Of a stretch of 64,000 nt of DNA, positions 1 through 10,042 are shown one piece after another (position 1 is the stretch's first letter; every line of letters begins with the position of its first letter). The stretch lies in assembly GCA_019787685.1 (NCBI GenBank), contig JAHNUO010000007.1, forward strand, positions 1,550,001 through 1,614,000. The letters run 5' to 3'. Under the pieces are notes generated by a model, which ran no database searches, was not told where the DNA came from, and was given only the letters and a program-made list of their open reading frames with translations. Source of the stretch: Chiua virens (lineage: Eukaryota; Basidiomycota; Agaricomycetes; Boletales; Boletaceae). Made by a program: the position numbers and the translations under genes.

Positions 1-483
1 TTCATGGTCGCAAGACCTAGAGGGAGGCATCTGGTTGAAGGGTTCCTTCATGAACACAGACTTGAATTCTGAGTATTCCGAAGGGAGGGTGACCTTGGGT
101 TTTTTTGCTGCAGCCACTAGGGCAGTAGCGTTGGTGAGCTTCTCAGGTTGAGTGGTCCGAATGAAGCATTGTCCTGCGCACATGATGCGGTTAACGGAGT
201 ATTGCATGGATTGGGTTGTAAAACAGTGCCCAGTTTCAGTGCCTAGGTAGTCGTAGAGTTTGCCGTCCCGGATGGGATTGACATCGAGATAGCGGATGGG
301 TTTGATCGGAGGAGGGTGAGTGAGTTTGGCGGAGTGTTTTGGTTCATCAGTGGTAATGGGGGGAAGGTCAGGTTCTGGAGCTGACACAGTGATGGTTTTG
401 GCAACCCAATCAATGATCAGATTGGTCACCTTGAGCCAGGGAAGTCCAAGGATCACGTTTTCAGAACCACAGTGGATAATGTG
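1..483 (-). pseudogene. Element A pol, end of protease and linker, runs off the window
   Basis: Minus-strand reading from 483 gives the retropepsin tail (ENVILGLPWLKVTNLIIDW), then a proline-rich linker typical before reverse transcriptase, still open at base 1. The reverse transcriptase, RNase H and integrase would lie outside the window. Confidence 0.7.
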
Positions 484-1219
484 TGTTACAATTTCTTTCT
501 TTTGTCTCACTTGTACGTTTTCACTTCACTCGATACCTAGGTATCATCGTACGTTCATCCGTACTCATTCTCTTTTTACTTTGTAACTCCACACCGGCTT
601 TACCCAGTGCTTACGTTTCTTCTTTCTCGTCATCATCCGATGGCATCGCACTTACTCATTCTATTCTTGTCATCACCCGATGGCTTCGCATTTGTCATTT
701 CATCTTTGTCATCATCCATTGCCTTCGCATCATACGATTCCCCTTTTGATTGCTGCGCACTCCTTTTGGCCCTTTCGCTCTTCCGCTCTTCTGGCCTACC
801 CCTTTTAGTTACTTGGTCCGTGCGCAGTTCTCATAGTATAAATATCCCGCAGCGATACTCTTGTACTCTAGTCTTGATCTCCGCAATCTAGCTGAGTATC
901 ACTGCTCCACTCGGACCACTCCTTGTGACCACTCGACCAGGGACTTCTCTCGTCGTCCCTTGGCCCCACTCGACACAACACCGGGGTTCTTCATAACCCT
1001 TGACCCTTGACCGTCCCTAGGGTATAGATTCCCAACCGGACAATTCTCAGCAACGCCTGAGTCTTCACTCGTCTCTCTGGTAGCAACCCGCTGACCAGAA
1101 CTCCTCATTTAACTCTTCAGCGCACCACGTATCAAGTGGTGGTTGTTTGAGTTATCGCAGCCACTTGGTACTTGGCGCTTTTGCGGCTACACTAGGTCCT
1201 ACCCGGAACTACCGTAACA
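484..1219 (+). repeat. Solo LTR D inserted in element A protease
   Basis: A 736-bp LTR with TGTTAC...GTAACA termini, flanked by the 5-bp target duplication ATGTG (479-483 and 1220-1224). A TATA motif (837-844) gives plus orientation. No internal region remains, so this is a solo LTR left by LTR-LTR recombination. It belongs to the same broad LTR family as 7273-7976 and 11531-12284. Confidence 0.9.
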
Positions 1220-1562
1220 ATGTGGAACTTAATATGTTGGAGTACTCCGCCAAGAGCAATCCGGAGGGTGGTGGTGAACTTGATGTCACCATTCTTGTTG
1301 GCTGTGGAATTGACGTTCTGGACTGGGATAGGTTTCAGAAGGCGCTCCTTCGGGAACTTGTGTTTCTGGACGAAGTGCCAGTCAATACAATTGATCCCGG
1401 CTCCAGAGTCAATGAGAGCACGGGTGTTGACATCTTGGGAGGTAGTGGTAACATTCAATCTAACAGGGATTTGCATAGATTGAGATGAAAGCTCAGCTAC
1501 AAGTACATGGGTACAAGAATGGGAAGATACCGGCGTCGAATCAGTCTTCCTTCTTAAAAACC
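1220..1562 (-). pseudogene. Element A retropepsin, N-terminal part of pol
   Basis: Opens in the -1 frame after the heptamer and carries the aspartic protease active-site context ALIDSGAGINCID. It is interrupted at the target duplication of solo LTR D. The remainder (483 and below) continues with the conserved end of the domain, ENVILGLPWLK, in the same phase once the LTR is removed. Such proteases cleave Gag-Pol. Confidence 0.8.
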
Positions 1563-2261
1563 CATGACTGGGGTGGTCACCTTGTTGACACTCATGGCGT
1601 CCTCATCATCCTCCTCCACTTCTACTAAAGCAGGGACAGGGTCTGGTTTTGGCACAGTCTTCCAGACCTTCTTGGAGGGGGAAGCGGATTGGGTTTTGGT
1701 TGAGAATGCCGTGCACACAGATGTTTGGTGTCCAGGTTTTCGGCAGCAGAAACAGAGTTTTTGTTCAAAGCATCACTTTTGCTCAGCCTCGGTAAGCTTT
1801 GGAATGTAGATGGCATCCACATCCATAGCATCAGGGTCTCGCTCCTTCTTGCGAGGGGAGTTGTCGTGGAAGACGACGGTGGTGGGTTTCTTGTTTTGAC
1901 GGGTGATTTCATTGGCATGTTCCCATTGGGTTTTGAAGTGAATGGCTTGGGTATACCACTTGTCGATCGTGGTAGGGACCATGTCCATCCCTTGGATGTG
2001 CCGCATGAGAGAGGGTGGTAAGCTGGCTGCAAAGAAGTTGATGAGGACTGAGTCGGAGCTGGCTAAACCAGTGGTGACAACTTTGTTGTGGAAGGAGGAG
2101 ATATATGAGGGAATGTCCTTGTTCTTGGTAGAACGGGTGGTTGAGAGCCAGGCGATTGTGTCGCCCTTGGTGTTGTGGTGCTCGAAATCCTTTCGGAATT
2201 CTGTTTGCCAATCGGCCCAGGTACCAAAGGATCTGGCAGTGATGGACTTGGCGTGGAACGT
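1554..2261 (-). pseudogene. Element A gag, C-terminal segment with zinc knuckle
   Basis: Continues the capsid domain from the other side of element B. In the same frame lies an in-frame TGA (1775-1773), then a CCHC zinc knuckle (C-X2-C-X4-H-X4-C, around 1755-1714, CFCCRKPGHQTSVC), then the frame ends at TAA 1556-1554 directly after a slippery heptamer. The TGA probably comes from a CGA codon by a CpG transition (inference), so this copy cannot make full-length Gag. The rest of the ORF is clean. Confidence 0.8.
1557..1563 (-). promoter_or_regulatory. Putative -1 ribosomal frameshift heptamer at the gag/pol junction of element A
   Basis: On the minus strand the gag frame reads ATG GGT TTT TAA. 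The heptamer G GGT TTT fits the X XXY YYZ slippery rule and is followed at once by the gag stop. Slipping back one base opens exactly the frame of the protease ORF that contains the DSGA motif downstream. The geometry is directly visible; use as a recoding signal is inference, and no downstream pseudoknot was tested. Confidence 0.6.
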
Positions 2262-2878
2262 TGTAGGGAATAGGTATCCCCTGTGCTCGCATAGCACATT
2301 TCCGCACCCTGTCATCACCCGATCCCGATCCTGATCTGTCTGCATGTGCAAACTCATCCGGATTGCTGTATCTGCACCCGTTTTGCCTCAGACTCTTTTA
2401 TTTTATGTTTGATGCTCCTTATTCATACTTAGCATTGGCTAGACCATGTCATGCAGCCCTTGCAGGGATGTTTGGGTGCCTCTCGAACTTTATACCGTAT
2501 GAAAACCTTCTTTTTTTATTATTATCCTTACTTAGGACAAGTCTGAGGGTATTCCCGAGGACTATAAATTCACTGTATTGACAAAATACAGTAGCTTTTG
2601 CCCATGCGCATCTGTCTCACATCATTTTCGGTCGACGTTCATTTTCTCTCGCTCTCCTCGTGTTTTATCGATCCGGATTCGGACTGCCGTGTCCGCCTTT
2701 CTATCCGTTTTAATCCGGATTCGCCCTGGATTCATCTCGGACTACTCAAAAACCATTTCTCGTCATTCACCAACTCAGTGTTGTCCCTGGGTCAAACGGA
2801 ATTGCATTCCTTCACCCTCTTTTTTATTTCTTTCAATCCCCCTGAGTATTGTACTACAGCCGGGATATATTACCTTCA
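2262..2878 (+). repeat. 5' LTR of element B
   Basis: Starts TGTAGGGAATAGG and ends ACCTTCA. TATA-like box at 2562-2570 (CTATAAATT). By hand alignment it differs from the 3' LTR at about 24 of 617 sites, and all but one of these are transitions. Confidence 0.9.
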
Positions 2879-2880
2879 AC

Positions 2881-2898
2881 TGGAGCTCACCGCGAGGG
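2881..2898 (+). other. Candidate primer binding site of element B
   Basis: Begins with TGG two bases after the LTR end (TGGAGCTCACCGCGAGGG). Its complement ends in CCA as a tRNA 3' end should. The donor tRNA was not identified. Confidence 0.45.
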
Positions 2899-3150
2899 AC
2901 TTCCAGAAGTTGGTACAGACGACGACAACCCATCCACTCATTATTCACCTCACTCACGACACACCTTCGCTTCACTTCTCAGAAAATTTCTGCCTCAGTT
3001 AACACCTCCTTGCATAGCATCTGAATCGTCCCTATCGAACCCTGCACCACTACCCTTACGCTGCCGCAGAACTATAAGTGACATCAGACGAGTCAGACGA
3101 CACACCTGTCACGGCACATGGGGACCTGTGCCACCATCTGAGTCGTTACT

Positions 3151-4929
3151 ATGCCATCACCCGGATATCTCCTACAGCTGCCCTTCTGGACTGCCTCTAG
3201 TGCCCCACATTTTGATGCGACCATTCCGTCACAGTTACCTGCCTTTTTGAAATACATCGATCAGTTAGCTACAAGCATTGGACTCATGGACGCACAGAAG
3301 ATTAATACAGCCATCTGGTATGCCTACCCAGAAGACGCTGAGCTATGGCGGATATTGCAGCAAGTACTCGCAGCGCAGCCGGATTGGTCAATGTTCGTAG
3401 CGGATGTCCAGCACTGGTACTCATCATACGACGATGACTACCCACTTTACGTTCCAGAACCATCCATCGACATCACCACCGACCCCATCCTTGCCTCAGC
3501 ATCCACCTTGTCGAATCTAGCAGATCACATGCTGCAAAGTGATTTTGTTCAGGTCTATTTGAGAATAGTAGAATGCGATCCTGAGCAACCCGGTAACGTC
3601 TCAGTTGAACCCGTCTGTGCTGATCCGCCTCTCACAGCTGTCAAATTTGCGGTATCGCATGCCGAAACACAGGAGCAAGATGAACCGGATTGCCCCAACA
3701 CATCTCACCCACTATGCTCACCATCCTCAGGCACAATCTCTCTGCCACCGGACGTACTCATGCATACATCAATCTGGATGTTCTCGGACCCATCACCACA
3801 ACCAATCCAACCACCTTCGCCCTCTTCAGATACATCACAACCCGACTCGTCCACCCCATCACTCTCACCATCAACCACACCAGCCTTGCCACCTCTGTCA
3901 CCTTGGATGACTATGAAGTTGCCACCGATGAACCTCGCACCACCACTTACCCATCCGTCACATAGTACCGGATTGCAGCTCAGCAGATCAACGTTTTCAG
4001 CTATGACAAAATGGCCAACCGGGCGCATACTCTCATCCCACTCACTTCCCTCTCACCCACCTGGCTTAGCACGACCACCTCACTTGCCTCCAGAAGACAC
4101 AACTGTTTTATCACCACCGGATCCACCATCATCGCCATCTGTTTGCGATAGCAGCATGCCGGCTGCGTCACCGAAAACATCTATCCGGATAGCTCAGATC
4201 ATGTCGGATCCATCACCACCCACATTGCCCAGTCGGTCTCTCATCTCTAAAGCTGTGCCATCGCCTATCATGTCTGAACCACCGTCTCTGCATTTACGGC
4301 CATATCCGAGGATTTGTAGTACCTCACTGGTCCAATCGGTTTCTGGCCGGGTATCGAAGCTACATGCACTCTTCTGCGCAGTTCCTATGCCCCATGAAGT
4401 GCGCATATTGCAGCCACTCTCATTGCCCTCATCCTTCTTCAACAAACCGCCATCTCTGCATTTACGACCGTATCCAAGGATTAGCACCTCACCGGTTCAA
4501 TCGGTTTCCGGCCATGTATGGAAGCTAAACACACTCTTCCGCGCAGTTCCTATGCACCATGAAGTGCGCACATTGCAGCCACACCCATCACCCTCGTTCT
4601 TTTTCAACAAACCGCCCTCACTGCTATTGACCTCGCCCCTCGTTTCCGCAACCATGCCACCACCCATCTCATCCAAGCCACCACCTCTACATTTACGGCC
4701 GTATCCGAGGACCCATACCTCACCGGTTCAATCGGTTCTGAGCTGGTTATCGAAACTATGCATGCCCTTCACTGCTCTCCCAATCCGTTTCCCTCTCTCT
4801 CAATTTTACACTAATGCATGCATCTTGTCATTTCAGTTTATGCTTCAGCTGTCTCTGCCCACATTGGGTTTATTCGATGACCCAGCTGACACAGTTTGGT
4901 CACATTTTCCCTTCGACCCGGGAGTCTGA
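3151..4929 (+). CDS. Gag-like protein of element B (592 aa)
   Basis: A single open frame from ATG 3151. The first 130 residues resemble basidiomycete retrotransposon Gag (residues 15-70: pattern of a FDATIPSQLPAFLKYID-type capsid start, acidic-aromatic helices). The rest is a long Pro/Ser/Thr-rich tail with three imperfect repeats of about 60-70 residues (each with a LHLRPYPR core). No CCHC knuckle and no protease or polymerase motif. It could supply a capsid for the non-autonomous element or be a relic that kept its frame. The intact 592-codon frame suggests recent activity or constraint. Confidence 0.6.
   Translation: MPSPGYLLQLPFWTASSAPHFDATIPSQLPAFLKYIDQLATSIGLMDAQKINTAIWYAYPEDAELWRILQQVLAAQPDWSMFVADVQHWYSSYDDDYPLYVPEPSIDITTDPILASASTLSNLADHMLQSDFVQVYLRIVECDPEQPGNVSVEPVCADPPLTAVKFAVSHAETQEQDEPDCPNTSHPLCSPSSGTISLPPDVLMHTSIWMFSDPSPQPIQPPSPSSDTSQPDSSTPSLSPSTTPALPPLSPWMTMKLPPMNLAPPLTHPSHSTGLQLSRSTFSAMTKWPTGRILSSHSLPSHPPGLARPPHLPPEDTTVLSPPDPPSSPSVCDSSMPAASPKTSIRIAQIMSDPSPPTLPSRSLISKAVPSPIMSEPPSLHLRPYPRICSTSLVQSVSGRVSKLHALFCAVPMPHEVRILQPLSLPSSFFNKPPSLHLRPYPRISTSPVQSVSGHVWKLNTLFRAVPMHHEVRTLQPHPSPSFFFNKPPSLLLTSPLVSATMPPPISSKPPPLHLRPYPRTHTSPVQSVLSWLSKLCMPFTALPIRFPLSQFYTNACILSFQFMLQLSLPTLGLFDDPADTVWSHFPFDPGV
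4260..4775 (+). repeat. Three imperfect tandem repeats inside the element B ORF
   Basis: Units begin near 4273, 4447 and 4675, each with a CTGCATTTACGGCC-like core followed by an accggtt-caatcggtt segment. They encode the LHLRPYPR...SPVQSVS motif. Confidence 0.7.
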
Positions 4930-6058
4930 CCATTTCTCTTTACTATCATCGAGATGCCCTCACCCTTTCTCCACCACATTATCTGGATGACCAGGAGGTC
5001 ATCAGATATGGCCTACCCAGGGGGGAGGGGTCTACAAGACTGCCTCGGTTTCCACACGCAACTTTTCGTGTTTTCACAATTTCAGTCATTGAAATCATTC
5101 TTTTGATATCTGTTTCGTCTCTGTTTCATCCCTGGTATTCGTCCGGCAGATCTCTATCTCACCCCGGGTTTAGTCCGGTGATCGATCATTACTCATTGAA
5201 CAAGAAACCATTGCAGAAAAGAAAAGAATACTATATAGAAAAACCAACACACAATCGTATAGTCCATTCATTTCTTCTACCACTCAATTCACTACTTTGT
5301 TATTGCAATCATCTAGAGTTCGTGCCCTCATCCGCTACATACCACTTCTGCTCTTCAAATGCGCATAGGCACAACGCACTTTATCCGGTCATATCCAGAT
5401 CATTTCCGGATGTTTTTAGGTATCACAAAAGGGCATCCGTTGCAGGTATAGACGCGAAAGACGCACGACGAAGACAAGCCAAGTCGGACACTTGCCAATT
5501 GGTTTCATTTCGTTTTTTCTCTTTCTTATCATTTCTTTCACATTCAACCATACAGTTCTTTTTCTTCGAATTTGGATCACACAGTGAGCAGCGAGCAGTG
5601 GATAGCAAACTCGGCCAACCGGATCACATTGGATCACACCAGACACATGCGGACAAGCAGAATTCACGCAGGACGATCGACACATACCAGAGATGCTATC
5701 ACTGCGATGAACACAAAACCATCACACACACTTCACATCGCAGATTACGGCCATCCTTCATCCATTGTGCCTTCATGCGTGAGACCATAGACAACAGACA
5801 CACAGAAAAGCCACGCATCACACTGTCGCGATTACTATCTGATCCTGTCGTTTTTGGGTCATTGTCACTGTGCAGCCGTCGTCTCTCTCATCACTCTCAT
5901 CACTCTCATTGCCATCACCATCTCTGTCGTCATGTCTGTCACCCTTTCGTATCCGGACCCATCTGCTGCCATCTGCAACTGTCACGTTGAACCACCAATT
6001 GCATCCCCATACACATCGGGCTGACTGGGGACAGTCAGCATCTAAAGTCCCCGTTGGG

Positions 6059-6675
6059 TGTAGGGAATAGGTATCCCCTGTGCTCGCATAGCACGTTTCC
6101 GCACCCTGTCATCACCCGATCCCGATCCTGATCTGTCTGCATGTGCAAACTCATCCGGATTGCTGTATCCACACCTGTTTTGCCTCGGACTCTTTTATTT
6201 TATGTTTGATGCTCCTTATTCATACTTAGCATTGGCTAGACCATGTCATGCAGCCCTTGCAGGGACGTTCGGGTGCCTCTCGAACTTTATACCGTACGAA
6301 AACATTCTTTTTTTATTATTATCCTTACTTAGGACAAGTCTGAGGGTATTCCCGAGGACTATAAATTCACTGTATTGACAAAATACAGTAGCTTTTGCCC
6401 GTGTGCATCTGTCTCACATTGTTTTCGGTCGACGTTCATTTTCTCTCACTCTCCTCGTGTTTTATCGATCCAGATTTGGACTGCCATGTCCGCCTTTCTA
6501 TCTGTTTTAATCTGGATTCACCCCAGATTCATCTCGGACTACTCAAAAACCATTTCTCGTCGTTCACCAACTCAGTGTTGTCCCTGGGTCAAATGGAATT
6601 GCATTCCTTCACCCTCTTTTTTATTTCTTTCAATCCCCCTGAGTATTGTACTACAGCCGGGATATATTACCTTCA
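6059..6675 (+). repeat. 3' LTR of element B
   Basis: Direct copy of 2262-2878, about 96% identical by hand count. Followed by the duplicated target bases and then the host gag of element A. Confidence 0.9.
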
Positions 6676-6892
6676 ACGTGTTGGCCCAAGTGAGAGCAGA
6701 TCCTTCAGTCATGAACAAGAGGGCGAAGGCAACTTGTTTGTTTTCAGTGTTGTATACATCTTTGTTCATGAAGAGGTAGGTGGCGACATCGTTGAGCCAT
6801 GGTATGGCACGATCATAGGAGCCATCAAAGGCAGAGGGTTTGCCGAGGCGAAGTTCGACAGCTTTACTGCTAGACATGTTGCTAGTGGACAA
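6676..6892 (-). pseudogene. Element A gag, N-terminal segment
   Basis: Starts at ATG 6892 and encodes about 72 residues of a Ty3/Gypsy capsid-type protein (motifs KPSAFDGSYD and GSALTWANT). The frame then runs into the LTR of element B. The continuation of the same domain starts at 2261 (FHAKSITARSFGTWADW) in the matching codon phase, so both halves are one ORF split by the B insertion. The protein would form the retrotransposon capsid. Confidence 0.8.
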
Positions 6893-7272
6893 AGTGGTGT
6901 GTCGTGGTGGTGGGGGACAATAGACAGGTTTGGGTTCCGGATAGATGGTGGTCCGGGGTTAATCCTTCATGGGGTCGTAGGGGACACGAAGGAGGCAAGG
7001 GCAGGGAGGTCAAGTAATTGATGAAGACAGTCAGCTAGTTGCTGGATTTCGTCCTCTGAGTCAAGGTGTTCAATGTTGATGTCAAGGTCTACTTCCTGGG
7101 GTTCAGAAAGTGGGGCCAAGGGTTCAGGGTTTTCGTCGGATAGATTGGACGAAGGGTTATTAGTCGTCTGAAGACTCCAACTAGGGTTCAGGGTCAGATG
7201 GGTGGGAGGTCATCCTGCAATGGTGGGCAGCTAGCTGCACGAAGGCAGGCTGTATACAGAGTCTTGATCTTA

Positions 7273-7976
7273 TGTTACAGTAGGGCCGGGTAGGACCTAA
7301 TGTAGCCGCAAAAGCACTAAGTACCAAGTGGCTGTGATAACTCGAACAACCACCACTTGATACATGGTGCACTGAAGAGTCGAACGAGGGTTTCTGGTCA
7401 GCAGGTTGCTACCAGAGAGATGAGTGAAAACTCAGGCATTGCTGAGAGTTGTCCTTTTGGGAATCTATACCTGAGGGACGGTTGAGGGTCGAGGGTTGAC
7501 TACAATGAGTCCGAGTGTTCAAGGAGGACTAAGAGTAGTCCAGTCGAGTGGTTACAGGCACTGTGGCGAGTGGAGCAGTGATACTCAGCTAGATTGCGGA
7601 GATCAAGACTAGGGTACAAGAGTATTGCTGCGAGGTATTTATACTACAAGAATTGTGCACAGACCAAGAGACTAAAAAGGGTGGCCAAGAAGAGTGGAAG
7701 GGATAAAGGGCCAAAAAGGAATCATACGATGCGAAGGCAGTGGATGATGACAAAGATGAAATGACAAATGCAAAGCCATTGGATGATAATGAGAATGAAA
7801 TGAGTAAGAGTGATGCCATCAGATGATGACAAGAATGTAATGAGTAAACACTCAGGTTAAGCTGGTGTTGGTTATGTAAGGTGAAAGTGGAACAAGTACG
7901 GATGAACGTACGAGGATACCTAGGTATCAAGTGTAGAGAAGTAGTACAAGAGAAACGAAAGAAAGAAATTATAACA
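7273..7976 (-). repeat. 5' LTR of element A
   Basis: A 704-bp block with inverted termini (TGTTAT at 7976 reading down, GTAACA/TGTTAC at 7273). It is related along its length to the solo LTR at 484-1219 and to the LTR at 11531-12284; the shared core lies near 7290-7380. A TATA-like stretch on the minus strand sits near 7640. The flanks (TCTTA left, ATTGG right) differ, as expected when only one LTR of a full element is present: the left flank is element leader, the right flank is host element C. Confidence 0.8.
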
Positions 7977-8340
7977 ATTGGAACCTTCCAGTTCAACACT
8001 GAATCCACTTTGTCTGGGTCCATCTGGATCCCATTGTCATCAACAATTCATCCCAAGATTTTCAATTCCTTACACAGGAACCGAAGCTTGCCTTCACTCA
8101 GGTAAAGCCTTTCTCATTTCAATCTTTTGAGGACAATTTTAACATGCTCGACATGTTCCTCTAGCATTCTGGAGTAAATGTCGATGTCATCCAGATATAC
8201 ATCCATCCACTGTCCAATGTAATTGCTGAATAAGTGATTCATTAATGCTTGGTAAGTCACAGGTGCATTGCAATCCCTGATCTGAATTACTGTGCTGATC
8301 ATATTCCTGTCGGGTGTAGTCATGGTACTGCATTCCACAT
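7977..8340 (-). pseudogene. Element C reverse transcriptase fragment
   Basis: Encodes the palm region with the catalytic context WMDVYLDDIDIYS (YxDD box) and following helix EEHVEHVKIVLKRLK. After two stops comes the fragment MDPDKVDSVLNWKVP, cut exactly at the LTR edge of element A (7976). This marks the A insertion site. Confidence 0.8.
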
Positions 8341-8599
8341 GTTTGGGTATAATTCATATTTGCTCGTATGCATCCTGACCATCAATGATAGATCAGTATT
8401 TGCCTTTGCTAACATGTCTCAAGATTCCATCAATATCTGGCAATGGGGCTAATAACTTGTGCATATTTTTATTGTGTTCATGTAGGTTGACTATGGTCCT
8501 CAACTTATCGCTTCCCAGTTTTTTGATAAACAGCATAGGAACAGTATTTCCTTGACTGGTCACCTTCTACTGCCCTGTTTTAAGGTATATGCGACGTTT

Positions 8600-9960
8600 C
8601 TCTACCCATTGATAATGCAGTGCCTCAGGACATCGAGACAGCTACCATGGGTTTCACTCACCTTTACACATAGCGGTTTAGCCAACTGATAGTGCTGTTT
8701 CTGGACATCTTCAACCTTCTCATCAAGCATGTCTGCAGCCCTAGAGCTCAGCTCCTGAACTTGCATTTCCTTGATGGGCTGTGGCCATGCACTACCAATC
8801 ATGACACATGAGTCATTGAAGCCAATGGAAACACAATGTTGGAACAGGAATGGAGCCCCTAGAATCAAGTCATAATTTTGTAAGTTTATGATATCAAAAT
8901 ATCACTGTGTTTTGATGTTCTGATAGTGGAATTCCATCTTGGTTCCAAAGTTCACTTTGGACCTTGAGCCTTGGACTGCAAGTTACACAGTAAGAGGCTT
9001 TGTTAGCTCAATCCATTGAACATCTAATTGTTCAGCCAGGTTTGCCAACATGAAATCTGCAAGAGATCCTGAATCAATCTGTGCTTGTGCTGGGCATCCA
9101 TTGATTTGGGAATCAGCCACATGAAGTCCTTCGTGACAACCATGTTTCACTGAATAGATGGGTATGTACCCTGGCGTACTTGTGTGCCATTTAGCTGAAC
9201 TCCATAGCTCAGTCTAGTTCCAAGTCCTGGATCATGTGCCAATTGGTGGTGCTCTCGCAACGCTTCTTTGTATGCATGTCTCAAACAAGACTCAGTGATG
9301 CTGTCTGTCCCAAGGAAAAAAGGGGGCATCAATGTCTCAACTGGTGGTCCTTCGAAGTGAGTTCTTTCCTTTGTTGCATATTGTTTTGCTGATTTTTCAA
9401 ACCAGCCAACCAGGTTGAATTTCTCGATCAATAGCAACTGCTCAGGTACATCCAACTTCATGTTGAAATATCTATCCCAAATGATATACACTATGTGCTC
9501 ATCTTCCTGGCATGCCAGGCAGTCAAACTGGTGTTCCTGTCCAGATCCACACCAGTCTAGATCATATTCCTGCACAAGGATTTCCTCTACATGATGTGCT
9601 ATTGCATTGCCCATGGTAAGGTGCCATTCACGTGCTTGATGCTACTCTTCGGTTCCAAAGCCTCACTTAACCATTTGCTTTGCATACCAATCTCCAATTC
9701 AGAAGGTGTGCCTTGTCAATAGCTGGGTATCAATCTCAGTCCCATCATCATTTTCAAGCTTGGTCATATCAATCATGATGTGCTGCATATCACTAATCTG
9801 GTGAACAATAAACCGATCTTGGAGGTAAATTGTGCAATCTGAGGTATCATCTCCAGGGAAAGGTGAGCTCATACTGAGTACATGCTCAACTTGTCTTGCT
9901 AACAGATCACCCATCAGGTGCTTTGTTTCATTAGGTTCATGTTTAATAAAACTCTTGACC
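8600..9960 (-). pseudogene. Element C spacer and protease remnant
   Basis: Contains a Gag-Pol linker of unknown function (near 9147-9614) and the end of a retropepsin domain (MILGAPFLFQHCVSIGFN near 8868). The active-site triad region around 9080 is visible only as a damaged DSGS-like context. Stops interrupt the frame. Confidence 0.55.
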
Positions 9961-10042
9961 ATCAGCTCACAGGAGCCAAGGTCCAGTGTATCACAGTGCT
10001 CTGTTGAATCTGTGAGCTCACGTAGGTGTTCTACATCTGGCG

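Larger units (their letters stand above)
2262..6675 (+). mobile_element. Non-autonomous LTR retrotransposon B (gag-only)
   Basis: Two 617-bp direct repeats (2262-2878 and 6059-6675), TG...CA-ended, bracket a 3.2 kb internal region. The flanks carry the short duplication ACGT (AACGT if the terminal A is shared) at 2257-2261 and 6675-6679. Host gag reads across the empty site. The internal region has a gag-like ORF but no reverse transcriptase, RNase H or integrase motif was seen, so mobilisation in trans is likely (inference). The insertion is younger than element A. Confidence 0.85.
1..7976 (-). mobile_element. Ty3/Gypsy-like LTR retrotransposon A, 5' part, interrupted by two later insertions
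   Basis: Read leftwards from its 5' LTR (7976-7273), the element has a leader, gag (starts 6892), a zinc knuckle, a retropepsin and the start of pol, leaving the window at base 1. Gag is split by element B (2262-6675) and the protease by solo LTR D (484-1219). Subtracting both with one copy of each target duplication restores continuous frames, which proves the order of insertion. The right edge abuts the reverse transcriptase of element C, so A itself landed in C. Several in-frame stops mark it as decaying. The 3' LTR is outside the window. Confidence 0.85.

Noticed and set aside
4896..5990. 364-aa plus ORF in element B as a pol gene
   Set aside because: No reverse transcriptase, RNase H, protease or integrase motif and biased composition; most likely non-coding.
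7268..7981. LTR 7273-7976 as a second solo LTR
   Set aside because: Flanking 5-mers differ and the two sides belong to different elements; the left side is leader and gag of element A, so it is a 5' LTR.
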